A DNA stretch of 64,000 nucleotides from DP-36 sp036004365 (GTDB taxonomy: Bacteria > Desulfobacterota > Binatia > UBA9968), in NCBI GenBank assembly GCA_036004365.1, contig DASYRN010000041.1:13466-77465 (forward strand). The letters are read 5' to 3'. Made by a program: the position numbers and the translations under genes. Shown one piece after another: positions 34,986 through 43,684 of this stretch. The notes beneath the pieces were generated by a model. It did not search any database and had not been told where the DNA came from. It worked only from the letters and a program-made list of their open reading frames with translations. Position 1 is the stretch's first letter, and each line of letters opens with the position of its first letter.

Positions 34986-35474
34986 ATGTATACTGAAGCT
35001 GGCGAGGAGCAGTTGTTATCGCAAAGTGTGGTTGTGACCCGGCTTGATAAGGCACTTGGTTGGGCGCGCAAGTATTCGATTTTCCCTTACCCCTTTGCTA
35101 CCGCATGCTGCGCCATGGAATATATGTCATTATCTATGTCGCCGTATGATATTGACCGTTTCGGGGCGCTCTTGCCTCGCTTTAGTCCGAGACAAGCTGA
35201 CTTGCTTATGGTCATAGGGACTGTGAATCATAAATTGGCCCCGGTGCTGAAAAGAGTTTACGAGCAGATGGGTGAGCCGAAATGGGTCATGGCCTTTGGT
35301 GCTTGTGCAGCAAGTGGGGGTTTTTACGATAACTACGCCACAGTTCAAGGAATTGATCGGATTATTCCGGTGGATGTTTATGTTGCTGGGTGTCCTCCCA
35401 GGCCTGAAGCGGTGCTGGATGGCTTAATGGAACTACAGGGCAAAATAGCAAAGCAGTCCCATCCTCTCATTTAG
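34986..35474 (+). CDS. nuoB: NADH-quinone oxidoreductase subunit B, not in a nuo operon
   Basis: A 162-residue NuoB, the subunit holding iron-sulfur cluster N2 in complex I. The four cluster Cys are present: Cys41-Cys42 (ATACCAMEY), Cys107 (FGACAASGG) and Cys136 (VAGCPPRPE). Length is normal. NuoB is usually flanked by nuoA and nuoC/D; here the left neighbour is a receiver gene and the right one a sulfite-reductase gene 92 bases on. It may be a second copy, or a displaced single copy, or adapted to another redox partner. No strong ribosome site is seen. Confidence 0.93.
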   Translation: MYTEAGEEQLLSQSVVVTRLDKALGWARKYSIFPYPFATACCAMEYMSLSMSPYDIDRFGALLPRFSPRQADLLMVIGTVNHKLAPVLKRVYEQMGEPKWVMAFGACAASGGFYDNYATVQGIDRIIPVDVYVAGCPPRPEAVLDGLMELQGKIAKQSHPLI

Positions 35475-35566
35475 AAAAAATTTTTTTGCTATAGTTGACT
35501 TTAGCGATTGGAAATTATAAGAATGGAGCAAATACTGATCCCCAGACATTGTTAATGGAGATTTCT

Positions 35567-37867
35567 ATGATTGAAACTCAAACATGGAGGGAGAAACTTG
35601 CGGACCGCATGCCACTCGAGCTCGCCCGGGAAATCGACATCTTTGAGACCCAAATCGAGTTGCGGAAGCAAGGTAAAATAGATGAGAGAGTCTTTGCCGA
35701 AACACGCCTGCGCCGTGGCGTTTATGGCCAGCGTTATGATAATGGGCAGCGCCATGATGGTAAACGGGTTCAGAAAATTAAGTTACCCTCCGAGAATTTA
35801 ACCAAAGGACCTGAAACAGTATGGGATGCTCCTGGCATGATGCGCATCAAAATTCCCTTCGGCGGCCTCGATCCTGAGCAGATGCAGGTGTTGGCCGATT
35901 TATCCGAGGAGTATTCAGATGGAGTTTCCCACGTCACAACGCGCCAGGATATCCAATATCACTTTGTTCACATCGATGACACTCCCTCTCTTATGCGGCG
36001 TCTGGCTGCTGTCGGTATAACCACAAGGGAGGCGTGTGGTAATGCGGTGCGTAATGTCACGGCATGTCCGTTAGCTGGTGTTTGCAGGGATGAGATTTTT
36101 GACGTGACTCCCTACGCAAAGGCATGTTCGAAATTCCTATTGGGTCATCGAGATACTCAGGACTTTGGCCGAAAATTCAAAATTGCATTTTCGGGATGCC
36201 AGCAACATCCGTGCGGTCTCGTCAGCATGCATGACATGGGAGCGATCGCGAAGAAAAGGCTCATCGATAATCAGGAGCAGCGTGGTTTTGAATTTTATGT
36301 TGGAGGCGGCCTTGGGGCTGTTACTTATAAGGCTCAACTATTCGAGGAATTCCTACCCGAAGAAGAACTTTTGCCTATGGCTCAGGCGATATCGCGAGTC
36401 TTTGCCCGATTAGGTGAAAAACGCAATCGAGCTCGGGCACGTATCAAATTCTTGGTTGCACATCTGGGTATCGAGGAATTCCGTAGAATTGTTTTAGAGG
36501 AGCGACGAAGACTTTCGCACGATCCCCGATGGACGGATTACCTGGCTAAGGCCTACGATTATTCTGAGACTCCGCTAAAATCGCCTGTGTTTCTCAACGG
36601 GGGTGAGCATCCCGAAGGATTCGATGCCTGGCATGCTACAAATGTCTATCGTCAAAGACAACAAGGGTATGCCGTAGCAACAGTGACCCTTCCTTTGGGT
36701 GACATCACGGCAGATCAGCTTCGGTCCTTGGCGGATATTGCACAGCGTTTTGTCAAAGATACCATACGGACCACAGTAGACCAAAATATTCTACTGCGTT
36801 GGGTGAGTGAGGCAGACCTTCCCGAAGTTTATCGTGCTTTAAAAGCGATCGGACTGGCAGAGCCGAACGCCGGGACGATTGTTGACGTAACAGCGTGTCC
36901 GGGAACAGATACTTGCAAGCTCGGTATTGCGTCCTCCAGAGGACTCGCGCGGGAGCTCAGAAATCGCTTAAGTGAAAAGGGCTTTGAGACAGATTCGGCG
37001 GTTAAGGATCTCCGAATCAAGGTTAGCGGCTGCTTTAATTCCTGTGGGCAGCACCATATTGCAGATATCGGTTTCTACGGCATCAGCAGGAATGTTAACG
37101 GCTATACCGTGCCACATTTTCAGGTGATTCTGGGAGGAAAATTTAGTGAGAATGCCGGCGCATACGGCCTGCCCATTGGGGCTATTCCGTCAAAACGGAT
37201 ACCCGAAGTCGTCGAGCGGGTCACCAGTCGCTACATCAAGGAGCGCCAGAAGGGGGAAAGCTTTCAGAATTTTAGCAACCGCATTGGCAAGAAACAGCTT
37301 AAAGCTATGTTGGAAGATCTCACACAGATTCCTCCGCACGACGTCGATCGTTCGTATTACAGCGATTGGGGTGACCCGCGTGAATTTACCTTAAGCGATT
37401 TGGGCACTGGAGAATGCGCCGGAGAGGTTGTTTCTCAGTCGCAGTTTAGTCTCGCGGCAAGTGAGCGGGAGTTTTTTGAGGCTCAGATCTATTTTGATGC
37501 CGGGGATTTTAAGAAGGCGATTCAAACCGCTTATGGCGCCATGGTTCAGGCGGCTCAGGCACTCGTTAAGATCGAGAACTACGATATTTCGAATGACGAG
37601 AACGCTATTCTTAGTGAGTTTCGCCGCCGCTTCTGTGAAACAGAGATCTTTTATGACAAATATGCAGGCGGAAAATTTGCAGAGTATTTGTTCAAGGCGG
37701 GAGAAATTTTAAAGAGCAATGGTGATGTAGACAAGGATATAGGGCTGCAGCGTCTTCAGGAGGCGCAGCTTTTCATTGATGCGGCACATAGCTGCTACAA
37801 CAAAATGCAGACGGCGGCTGCGAGTCGGCCGGGCCATGCCGTTCCCACCGCCGCGGCCCGAGCTTAG
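35567..37867 (+). CDS. Ferredoxin-type sulfite (or nitrite) reductase with extra C-terminal helical domain
   Basis: A 766-residue protein; ATG 35567 follows GGAG, while the open frame to 35495 adds 24 unlikely residues. Residues ~1-560 form the duplicated nitrite/sulfite reductase fold. The siroheme/4Fe-4S ligands are Cys444, Cys450 (TACPGTDTC) and Cys489, Cys493 (SGCFNSC). The setting with CysH-Sat favours sulfite as substrate. Residues ~625-766 are a separate all-helical module (ERGEFF-like start, YFDAGDFKKAIQTAYGAMVQ) resembling HEPN/TPR-type domains, absent from ordinary reductases (usually 550-600 residues), with a Pro/Ala tail. Downstream gene starts 9 bases later. Confidence 0.9.
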   Translation: MIETQTWREKLADRMPLELAREIDIFETQIELRKQGKIDERVFAETRLRRGVYGQRYDNGQRHDGKRVQKIKLPSENLTKGPETVWDAPGMMRIKIPFGGLDPEQMQVLADLSEEYSDGVSHVTTRQDIQYHFVHIDDTPSLMRRLAAVGITTREACGNAVRNVTACPLAGVCRDEIFDVTPYAKACSKFLLGHRDTQDFGRKFKIAFSGCQQHPCGLVSMHDMGAIAKKRLIDNQEQRGFEFYVGGGLGAVTYKAQLFEEFLPEEELLPMAQAISRVFARLGEKRNRARARIKFLVAHLGIEEFRRIVLEERRRLSHDPRWTDYLAKAYDYSETPLKSPVFLNGGEHPEGFDAWHATNVYRQRQQGYAVATVTLPLGDITADQLRSLADIAQRFVKDTIRTTVDQNILLRWVSEADLPEVYRALKAIGLAEPNAGTIVDVTACPGTDTCKLGIASSRGLARELRNRLSEKGFETDSAVKDLRIKVSGCFNSCGQHHIADIGFYGISRNVNGYTVPHFQVILGGKFSENAGAYGLPIGAIPSKRIPEVVERVTSRYIKERQKGESFQNFSNRIGKKQLKAMLEDLTQIPPHDVDRSYYSDWGDPREFTLSDLGTGECAGEVVSQSQFSLAASEREFFEAQIYFDAGDFKKAIQTAYGAMVQAAQALVKIENYDISNDENAILSEFRRRFCETEIFYDKYAGGKFAEYLFKAGEILKSNGDVDKDIGLQRLQEAQLFIDAAHSCYNKMQTAAASRPGHAVPTAAARA

Positions 37868-37876
37868 TGGGACAGA

Positions 37877-38485
37877 ATGGAGCTCCAAAAAATTAACGTA
37901 AAGTTTTTCACGCGAAGTCCCTACGAGGTTTCCCTGACCGACTTTATCGATATTTTTAATTCGTGGGTTCAAGGCTCGGAAGGGGATTTCTATGATTTAG
38001 CTGACTACAGTCACATGCAGGCGGGCCCGGGCATCCTATTGATAGCTCATGAGGCCAATATCAGTATTGATGAAACCGGAGGCCGTCGAGGGCTGCTTTA
38101 CAATCTCAAACGGCCCCTCCAAGGCTCAAACAGTCACAGGCTTAGATGGGTCTTTATGGCTGCGTTGGAGTATTGCCGACGCATAGAGGAAGAGCCTTCG
38201 ATAAAGGGAAGAATCAAGTTTTCCGGAGATGAGGCTCTTTTGTTGATCAATGACCGGCTTCTTGCGCCCAATAATGAGGAAAGCTTTCATGTTGTAAGGC
38301 CCGACCTAGAGGATCTAGCGCGGACTCTCTATGCGGGCGCCAACTTTAATTTAGAGCCGAGCACAAGAGATCGCAGAGAACGGTTTGGGGTGAAAATAAA
38401 AACGCCTATCTCCTTCGACATTGTGACGCTCCTAAAGAATCTAGAGGAGCGCCATGCTGATGTAGGGAAAAGCGCGGTCACCTAG
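37877..38485 (+). CDS. Conserved protein of unknown function in the sulfur operon
   Basis: A 202-residue soluble protein: VKFFTRSPYEVSLTDFIDIF, DLADYSHMQAGPGILLIAHE, GGRRGLLYNLKRPL, INDRLLAPNNEESF. I have a general memory of this pattern as an unnamed conserved family in several bacterial phyla, with no function. It has no Cys cluster, membrane segment or signal peptide. It begins 9 bases after the reductase stop and ends 22 bases before the CysH-Sat gene, so it is almost surely co-transcribed with sulfate assimilation. Confidence 0.8.
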   Translation: MELQKINVKFFTRSPYEVSLTDFIDIFNSWVQGSEGDFYDLADYSHMQAGPGILLIAHEANISIDETGGRRGLLYNLKRPLQGSNSHRLRWVFMAALEYCRRIEEEPSIKGRIKFSGDEALLLINDRLLAPNNEESFHVVRPDLEDLARTLYAGANFNLEPSTRDRRERFGVKIKTPISFDIVTLLKNLEERHADVGKSAVT

Positions 38486-38507
38486 AATGGAAGAGAGGAA
38501 ATAAGCG

Positions 38508-40451
38508 ATGTCAATAACTGCGAAAAGTCAGGATTGGCTCCAACAGAGTGAAGCCCTAGAGAAACTTTCAGCCACAGAGCTTCTGGAGTGGGCATTTAAA
38601 ATCTTTTATCCAAGAATTACGCTGGCCTGCTCCTTTCAGGCTGAAGAGTCAGTGCTCATAGACATGATGCATGCCGTTCGCGGATCCGATTTTCGGATAT
38701 TCACATTGGATACGGGGCGGCTCAATCAGGAGACCTATGATTGCATGGACGCGATACGACAGCGCTACGGGATCCACATTGAAGTTTTCTTCCCTGATGC
38801 TTCCCAGGTGGAGAGCATGGTTCGGAACTATGGGCTCAACCTCTTTTACAAATCCGTGGATTTACGCAAAATGTGCTGCGGGATCCGCAAGGTAGAGCCC
38901 CTCAACCGGGCGCTGAAGGGTTTAGATGCCTGGATAACCGGACTACGCCGTGAGCAGGCTGTTACCCGAGGCGCTGTCCGGAAGGTTGAGATCGACAAAG
39001 ACCACGGCGGAATTGTCAAGCTGAATCCATTGGCCGATTGGAGCGACAGACAGGTGTGGGACTACATCCATGAAAATCACCTGCCTTACAACAAGCTCCA
39101 CGATCAGGGGTATCCCAGCATTGGCTGCGCCCCTTGCACGCGGGCCATCAAACCCGCGGAAGATGTTCGTGCCGGAAGATGGTGGTGGGAAACACCGGAG
39201 TCGAAAGAGTGCGGACTTCATGCGGCCTCTATAGCGAAGGAAGCGGTGAAAACAGTTACAGGCGAAGAAAAAAACGGGACAGGACAAATAGCCCCTCACG
39301 GAGGGCGATTGATTAATAGGGTTCTGGTTGGACAGGAGCAGGAAGAGACGCTGGCGAAATCCGGAGAGCTTAAGAAGATCGCCCTAAATGCCCGCACCCT
39401 CTCGGATCTCGAACTCTTGGCCGTTGGGGCCTTCAGTCCTCTGGAAGGTTTCATGGGAAGGAAGGATTACGAGCGTGTCGTTAACGAAATGCGCCTTTCC
39501 TCCGGGCTCCTCTGGACTCTCCCCCTCACTCTAGCCGTTTCTTCCGATGAGGCAAAGGAGCTGCGTGAAGGAGAAGAGATAGCCCTACTCGACTCATCGG
39601 GAGAGGTGGTGGCGGTTTTCTTTCTCGAGGAGAAATATGGCTATGATAAGAAGGAGGAGGCGTGGAAAGTTTATCGGACTGACGAGGATAAACATCCAGG
39701 AGTTTGGTATCTCTACCAACGAGGGAACACGCTCTTGGGCGGTAAGATTAGCCTCGTGCGGAGGCCATCTCTCCTGTCTGGCTTTGAAGCCTACAAACTT
39801 GATCCGGCTGAAACCAGAGCGATATTCAAGCAGCGAGGTTGGCGTACTGTGGTTGGGTTTCAGACACGAAATCCTATCCACAGATCTCACGAGTATATCC
39901 AAAAGAGCGCCCTCGAGTTGATGGACGGTCTCCTAATTCATCCTCTGGTAGGCAAGACAAAGCTGGATGACATCCCATCCGAAGTCCGGCTGCGCTGCTA
40001 TGAGGTTTTGATCGAGCATTATTTTCCTAAAGAGCGGACTCTCCTATCGGTTTTTCCTGGGGCGATGCGCTATGCGGGGCCGAGGGAAGCGGTCTTTCAC
40101 GCTATCGTTCGAAAAAATTACGGCTGCACACACTTCATCGTGGGGAGGGATGCGGCGGGGATCGGGGGATATTATGGTCCCTATGAGGCTTGGGACTTGT
40201 TCGCTCTCTTTAAGCGAGACGACCTGGACATCACGCCCCTTTTCTTTGCCGAGGCTTTCTACTGCCGCAAGTGCGACGCCGTGGCCTCAGCCAAGACTTG
40301 TCCCCACGAAAGTCGCCACCATGTCGCGCTTTCTGGGACTAGGGTTCGTGAGCTGCTTCAGGTCGGAGATCCCTTGCCACCTGAGTTCACCCGCCCGGAA
40401 GTAGGGGAGATCCTGGGAGAATGGTCCCGAGGCCAATTCAACGACCAATAG
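38508..40451 (+). CDS. cysH-sat: Fusion of APS reductase (CysH) and ATP sulfurylase (Sat)
   Basis: A 647-residue fusion. Residues ~15-240 are CysH: PP-loop-type start (TLACSFQAEESVLIDMM), Cys123-Cys124 and Cys207/Cys210 (GCAPC) as ligands of the 4Fe-4S cluster that marks APS rather than PAPS reductases, and catalytic Cys235 in ECGLH. After a short linker (~240-262), residues ~263-645 are a complete Sat: nucleotide motif QTRNPIHRSH (452-461), GRDAAG (546-551; the usual His is Ala), YYGPYEA and a C-terminal FYCRKC/KTCPH zinc-type site with SGTRVRELL. The protein could make APS from sulfate and ATP and reduce it to sulfite. Good ribosome site (GAGAGGAAAT). Confidence 0.93.
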   Translation: MSITAKSQDWLQQSEALEKLSATELLEWAFKIFYPRITLACSFQAEESVLIDMMHAVRGSDFRIFTLDTGRLNQETYDCMDAIRQRYGIHIEVFFPDASQVESMVRNYGLNLFYKSVDLRKMCCGIRKVEPLNRALKGLDAWITGLRREQAVTRGAVRKVEIDKDHGGIVKLNPLADWSDRQVWDYIHENHLPYNKLHDQGYPSIGCAPCTRAIKPAEDVRAGRWWWETPESKECGLHAASIAKEAVKTVTGEEKNGTGQIAPHGGRLINRVLVGQEQEETLAKSGELKKIALNARTLSDLELLAVGAFSPLEGFMGRKDYERVVNEMRLSSGLLWTLPLTLAVSSDEAKELREGEEIALLDSSGEVVAVFFLEEKYGYDKKEEAWKVYRTDEDKHPGVWYLYQRGNTLLGGKISLVRRPSLLSGFEAYKLDPAETRAIFKQRGWRTVVGFQTRNPIHRSHEYIQKSALELMDGLLIHPLVGKTKLDDIPSEVRLRCYEVLIEHYFPKERTLLSVFPGAMRYAGPREAVFHAIVRKNYGCTHFIVGRDAAGIGGYYGPYEAWDLFALFKRDDLDITPLFFAEAFYCRKCDAVASAKTCPHESRHHVALSGTRVRELLQVGDPLPPEFTRPEVGEILGEWSRGQFNDQ

Positions 40452-40482
40452 TTTATACAAAAGAGGCTTTAAAATACTGGAC

Positions 40483-40806
40483 ATGTCAGGACCTAGTAAT
40501 ATCGAAGTGCAAAAAGATCTCTTTCATCACGGTTTTATCAGCAAACTTTTCCCCAGCAACAACATGGGATTGGTTCGGACTGAGAGCGGTCGAGAAATTC
40601 CGTTCTCGTTCCAGTTTGTCATTCTATTGGGTGAGGTGAACAATCCTAGTGAACTCACGGAGGGGCAGGCAGTTGGCTATGATTTAGGCTGGACCTCTAA
40701 TGGCCTCCGCGTGACCAAAATCAAGACTTATGCGGGCGAGCCGCCTGGAAAAACAGAGTCCGATTTAGAGGGGGAGGGAGGTCAAAGCCAGAATCTGCCT
40801 TCCTAG
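40483..40806 (+). CDS. Small OB-fold/cold-shock-like protein
   Basis: A 107-residue protein. Residues ~10-80 (FHHGFISKLFPSNNMGLVRT, GREIPFSFQFV, LTEGQAVGYDLGW) follow the strand pattern of a cold-shock/S1-type OB fold, but RNP motifs are weak, so nucleic-acid binding is uncertain. The tail is acidic and disordered. It starts 31 bases after cysH-sat and may close that operon; its 3' end overlaps the convergent membrane-protein gene by 42 bases. Confidence 0.6.
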   Translation: MSGPSNIEVQKDLFHHGFISKLFPSNNMGLVRTESGREIPFSFQFVILLGEVNNPSELTEGQAVGYDLGWTSNGLRVTKIKTYAGEPPGKTESDLEGEGGQSQNLPS

Positions 40807-41595
40807 GATCTCTCCCACGAACACACCGAGTAGGGCAATGTAGAAAAGGCCGGTGGCTGCCATCGTATGAGGTATTTGTAGGGTGCGCCATATCATGTAG
40901 GATAAAACCAAAGGGCAAACCTGGCCTATCAGCAGCCGGGCTAAAAGGAGCAGGCGGTGATTTTCCCAGAGGAGCTCAAGATTGGATGCGGCTGCCGGGG
41001 TTCCCAGCACGTACAACAACAAAGAAGAAGCGATCGCCAATCCCGCTTGAACCACTAGCGATATCAAGAAGAATTTGAAAATACGGACAAAGGGGTCGAT
41101 GCTCTGTCCGGTATCGATCAGATACCAGTGGCCAATGAGCATGCCTACAGTTACCGCTCCGAGAAGCAGCGAAGAAGCAACGAAGCTTAGCGGATAGATC
41201 AAGGTCTCAATCGACCAGAAGGGGGCTCGGTGAAATGCCTCGGCACTGACGCAGAGGCCTGCCACACCCAAAAATAGAGAATGGGCAAATGCGCGAGCCC
41301 TAAGGACAACCTTCTCGCCCCAAAGAGAATAGAGATAGAGGGCAAAACTGAGCAGGAAGAGAATATAAAGGGCAATCTCTATCTTTGTTGCCAAGCTACT
41401 GGATTCACTAAGAGATCTCCTATAAAGATCAATCTTTCCCCATAGACCGAGCAACCCCAATACGAACAGGACACCAGCAGTTGATTTGTAAAAGCCCCTC
41501 TCTAGTTCGTGGAATGGAGTCGCTGCGACGGCGAAAAGACCACCCACGGCAACCTGATAAAAGAGGATCAAAAAGCTTTCCGGAAATACCTGCAT
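40765..41595 (-). CDS. Polytopic membrane protein (about eight helices)
   Basis: A 276-residue integral membrane protein with about eight hydrophobic segments and a conserved-looking GHWYLIDTGQSID loop, which places charged residues near a membrane face. The overall form recalls DmsC/NrfD-like quinone-interacting anchors, but this is loose. It lies 7 bases after the ubiE stop on the same strand, so it is probably the last gene of the quinone-synthesis transcript. Confidence 0.7.
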   Translation of the reverse strand: MQVFPESFLILFYQVAVGGLFAVAATPFHELERGFYKSTAGVLFVLGLLGLWGKIDLYRRSLSESSSLATKIEIALYILFLLSFALYLYSLWGEKVVLRARAFAHSLFLGVAGLCVSAEAFHRAPFWSIETLIYPLSFVASSLLLGAVTVGMLIGHWYLIDTGQSIDPFVRIFKFFLISLVVQAGLAIASSLLLYVLGTPAAASNLELLWENHRLLLLARLLIGQVCPLVLSYMIWRTLQIPHTMAATGLFYIALLGVFVGEILGRQILALTSLPL

Positions 41596-41602
41596 GGGTA
41601 GA

Positions 41603-42334
41603 TCAAAGTGAAGGCGATTTTTGGGCTATATGGAGGCAGACGGCTCCTCTGAGAAATCGCTCGATTTTTATCCCTTCAAAACCCGCCTGATGCATTAATT
41701 GGCTTATCGCCTCGGGCGGATCAAATATTCTCACCGAATTGCTCAGATACTGGTAAGCGCTTCGATCTCGCCCTAAGCTCGCGCCAATCCATGGAACCAA
41801 ACGGTAGAAATAAAGAGAGTAAAAAAGAGAGAACAGGCTGGGGGCTGGCGGAAACATATCTAGAGAAACGAGCTTTCCACCAGGCCTTAAAAGACGATAA
41901 GCCTGAACAAAGAAGAGAGCCAAATCGGGGATATTGCGCAATACAAAAGCAGTCATGACCGCGTCAAAGGCTTGCTCCTTGAAGGGCGGGTTCAAAGCGG
42001 TTCCTAGTATGTAATCTGTCTTGTCGCCGTACGACGTCTTCTTTTTCTTTGCCCGAGCCAGTCGCAGCATCTCAAGGGAAAAATCGAGACCAAAGATTCG
42101 TATCTGACCTTTTAGCTCTCTTGCTGCGGTAAGAGCCAGATCGCCGGTCCCTGTCCCGAGGTCTAAGACAAGCCTGTCGTTGCTTCCCAAGGCCAGCGCC
42201 CTAACTGCTTTTTTTCTCCAACGGGTATCAAGGTGTAAGCTGAGAACCCGATTGAGAAGATCATACCGGTGAGCGATGCGGTTGAATAGCGCTTGGACGA
42301 GCTGCTGACGTTGCGTGTTGGGCGGGGACGCCAT
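41603..42334 (-). CDS. ubiE: Menaquinone/ubiquinone C-methyltransferase (UbiE/MenG)
   Basis: A 243-residue SAM methyltransferase. FNRIAHRYDLLNRVLSL and WRKKAV near the N-terminus are specific to UbiE/MenG; the SAM site is LDLGTGTGDLAL, and VLRNIPDLALFF and LLRPGGKLVSLDM follow. It methylates demethylmenaquinone (or the ubiquinone precursor). It lies 33 bases after the polyprenyl synthase gene on the same strand, consistent with quinone synthesis. Confidence 0.95.
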   Translation of the reverse strand: MASPPNTQRQQLVQALFNRIAHRYDLLNRVLSLHLDTRWRKKAVRALALGSNDRLVLDLGTGTGDLALTAARELKGQIRIFGLDFSLEMLRLARAKKKKTSYGDKTDYILGTALNPPFKEQAFDAVMTAFVLRNIPDLALFFVQAYRLLRPGGKLVSLDMFPPAPSLFSLFYSLYFYRLVPWIGASLGRDRSAYQYLSNSVRIFDPPEAISQLMHQAGFEGIKIERFLRGAVCLHIAQKSPSL

Positions 42335-42367
42335 GCTATCGGATTCCGGCCGGTGGCGGCCGGAAGG

Positions 42368-43381
42368 CTAAAAATCTCTCTCGATGATGAGCTGGACCAG
42401 AGTCTTAAGTCCGTTTCGGTATGGAGAAGGGGGAAATTTCTTGATGGATTTGAATGCTAGCTCAGCGTAGTTTCTGCAAATAACTCTAGCCTCTTTCAGT
42501 ACTTTTCCCTCGCGGATCGCTTCAATCGCCTTTCGGATCTCCTCCTGATTGGGTTGGCTGGATTCGAAAGCCTCTAAAACGGATCCCTGCTTGTCATTTA
42601 AGGCCAAGATGATAGGAAGCGAAGGATTACCATCCTGGAGATCGATCCCTGTGGGTTTGCCCAGAAGCTCTTGATGCCCGACGATGTCCAAAACATCGTC
42701 GACGATCTGGAAAGCAATTCCAAGATTGAGACCGTATCGGCCCATCTCTTCCACCAAAGAACGGTTGGCGCCTGCCAAATAGGCGCCTACTTTGGCTCCG
42801 GTCTGAAAAAGCGAGGCCGTCTTTCGTCTTACGATTTCCAGATAATCGTCGACGGTTACCTTGGGATTCCGATTGAAATATCCCTGGAGCATCTCTCCCT
42901 CAGTTAAGTGGGTGCAGGCGTCCGCCGTCCATTGCACGACCGTCTCATCGAACTTTCCGGCAAATTCAAAGGCCTTAATAAAAAGGAAGTCTCCCGCTAC
43001 TAAGGTAGACTTAAGACCGAATTTTTTGTAAGAGGATTCCTTTCCACGTCGGGTTTCAGCGCCGTCAATGATATCATCGTGAAGCAAGGTGGCTGTATGG
43101 ATAAGTTCGATCGCTGTAGCGATATCGACTATATCGTGGATTCTTTTTCCTCCGAATAGTCTAAAAGCAAGCAGAGTAACCATTGGGCGGATCCTCTTCC
43201 CGCCTCCGTGGATGAGATAGGAAGAGATCTCGGTCAGGGAACGTTCGGAGGAGCGAATAGAGCGGGTAAGAGACTGCTCTACCAGTTCCAGCTCTTCAGT
43301 GACGCAGTTAAAAGGATCAATGGCTCCCTTGAGGGAGGGTAGCTTCTTTACAATATCCGTTAGGAGGGCGGGGCTCGTCAA
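42368..43381 (-). CDS. Polyprenyl (octaprenyl-type) diphosphate synthase
   Basis: A 337-residue trans-prenyltransferase. The first Asp-rich motif (LLHDDIIDGAETRRG) and the second (FQIVDDVLD) bind the magnesium-diphosphate substrate; GGGKRIRPM is also in place. It would make the isoprenoid tail used for the quinone methylated by UbiE. The start is a TTG at 43381 with only a weak AAAG-rich site; no better start is available in frame. Confidence 0.93.
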   Translation of the reverse strand: MTSPALLTDIVKKLPSLKGAIDPFNCVTEELELVEQSLTRSIRSSERSLTEISSYLIHGGGKRIRPMVTLLAFRLFGGKRIHDIVDIATAIELIHTATLLHDDIIDGAETRRGKESSYKKFGLKSTLVAGDFLFIKAFEFAGKFDETVVQWTADACTHLTEGEMLQGYFNRNPKVTVDDYLEIVRRKTASLFQTGAKVGAYLAGANRSLVEEMGRYGLNLGIAFQIVDDVLDIVGHQELLGKPTGIDLQDGNPSLPIILALNDKQGSVLEAFESSQPNQEEIRKAIEAIREGKVLKEARVICRNYAELAFKSIKKFPPSPYRNGLKTLVQLIIERDF

Positions 43382-43684
43382 TTTTCTTTTGCTTTCTTGA
43401 AACAGAAAAAACTCCAGGCCTGAGAACTAGGGGGAAAATGGCACAGATTAGAGATCACGTCAAGACGAATGTCGCGACGCTGGAGGCGGAGGACCTGAGC
43501 AACGCTAAAGGGTTATGTCCATCGTCAAAGACCTTCGGTCTTTTTGGGGCGTGGCCGACGCAGGAAGTCTTTAGCCGCCGCGATAAAGAGGATTTTATTC
43601 TTGACAATCGAAACCGCAAGTTAATATAAGAGCAAGCAAAAATCCCAACCGTTTGGCAAGCCAAGATAGAAGGAGGAGAGGATT
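43382..43684. other. Divergent intergenic region with promoter
   Basis: A 303-base space between the divergent polyprenyl synthase and PuuD-type genes. A 63-residue frame at 43438-43629 has a purine-rich site but overlaps the promoter below and has no family signal, so I do not call it. A short hairpin (AAAGACC/GGTCTTT, 43527-43543) is present. Confidence 0.5.
43601..43630 (+). promoter_or_regulatory. Sigma-70 promoter for the PuuD-type gene
   Basis: A perfect -35 TTGACA (43601-43606), 18-base spacer and -10 TATAAG (43625-43630), 54 bases before the start codon. Confidence 0.65.

Noticed and set aside
43438..43629. 63-codon frame upstream of the PuuD-type gene
   Set aside because: It overlaps the promoter and has no domain, although a purine-rich stretch precedes it.
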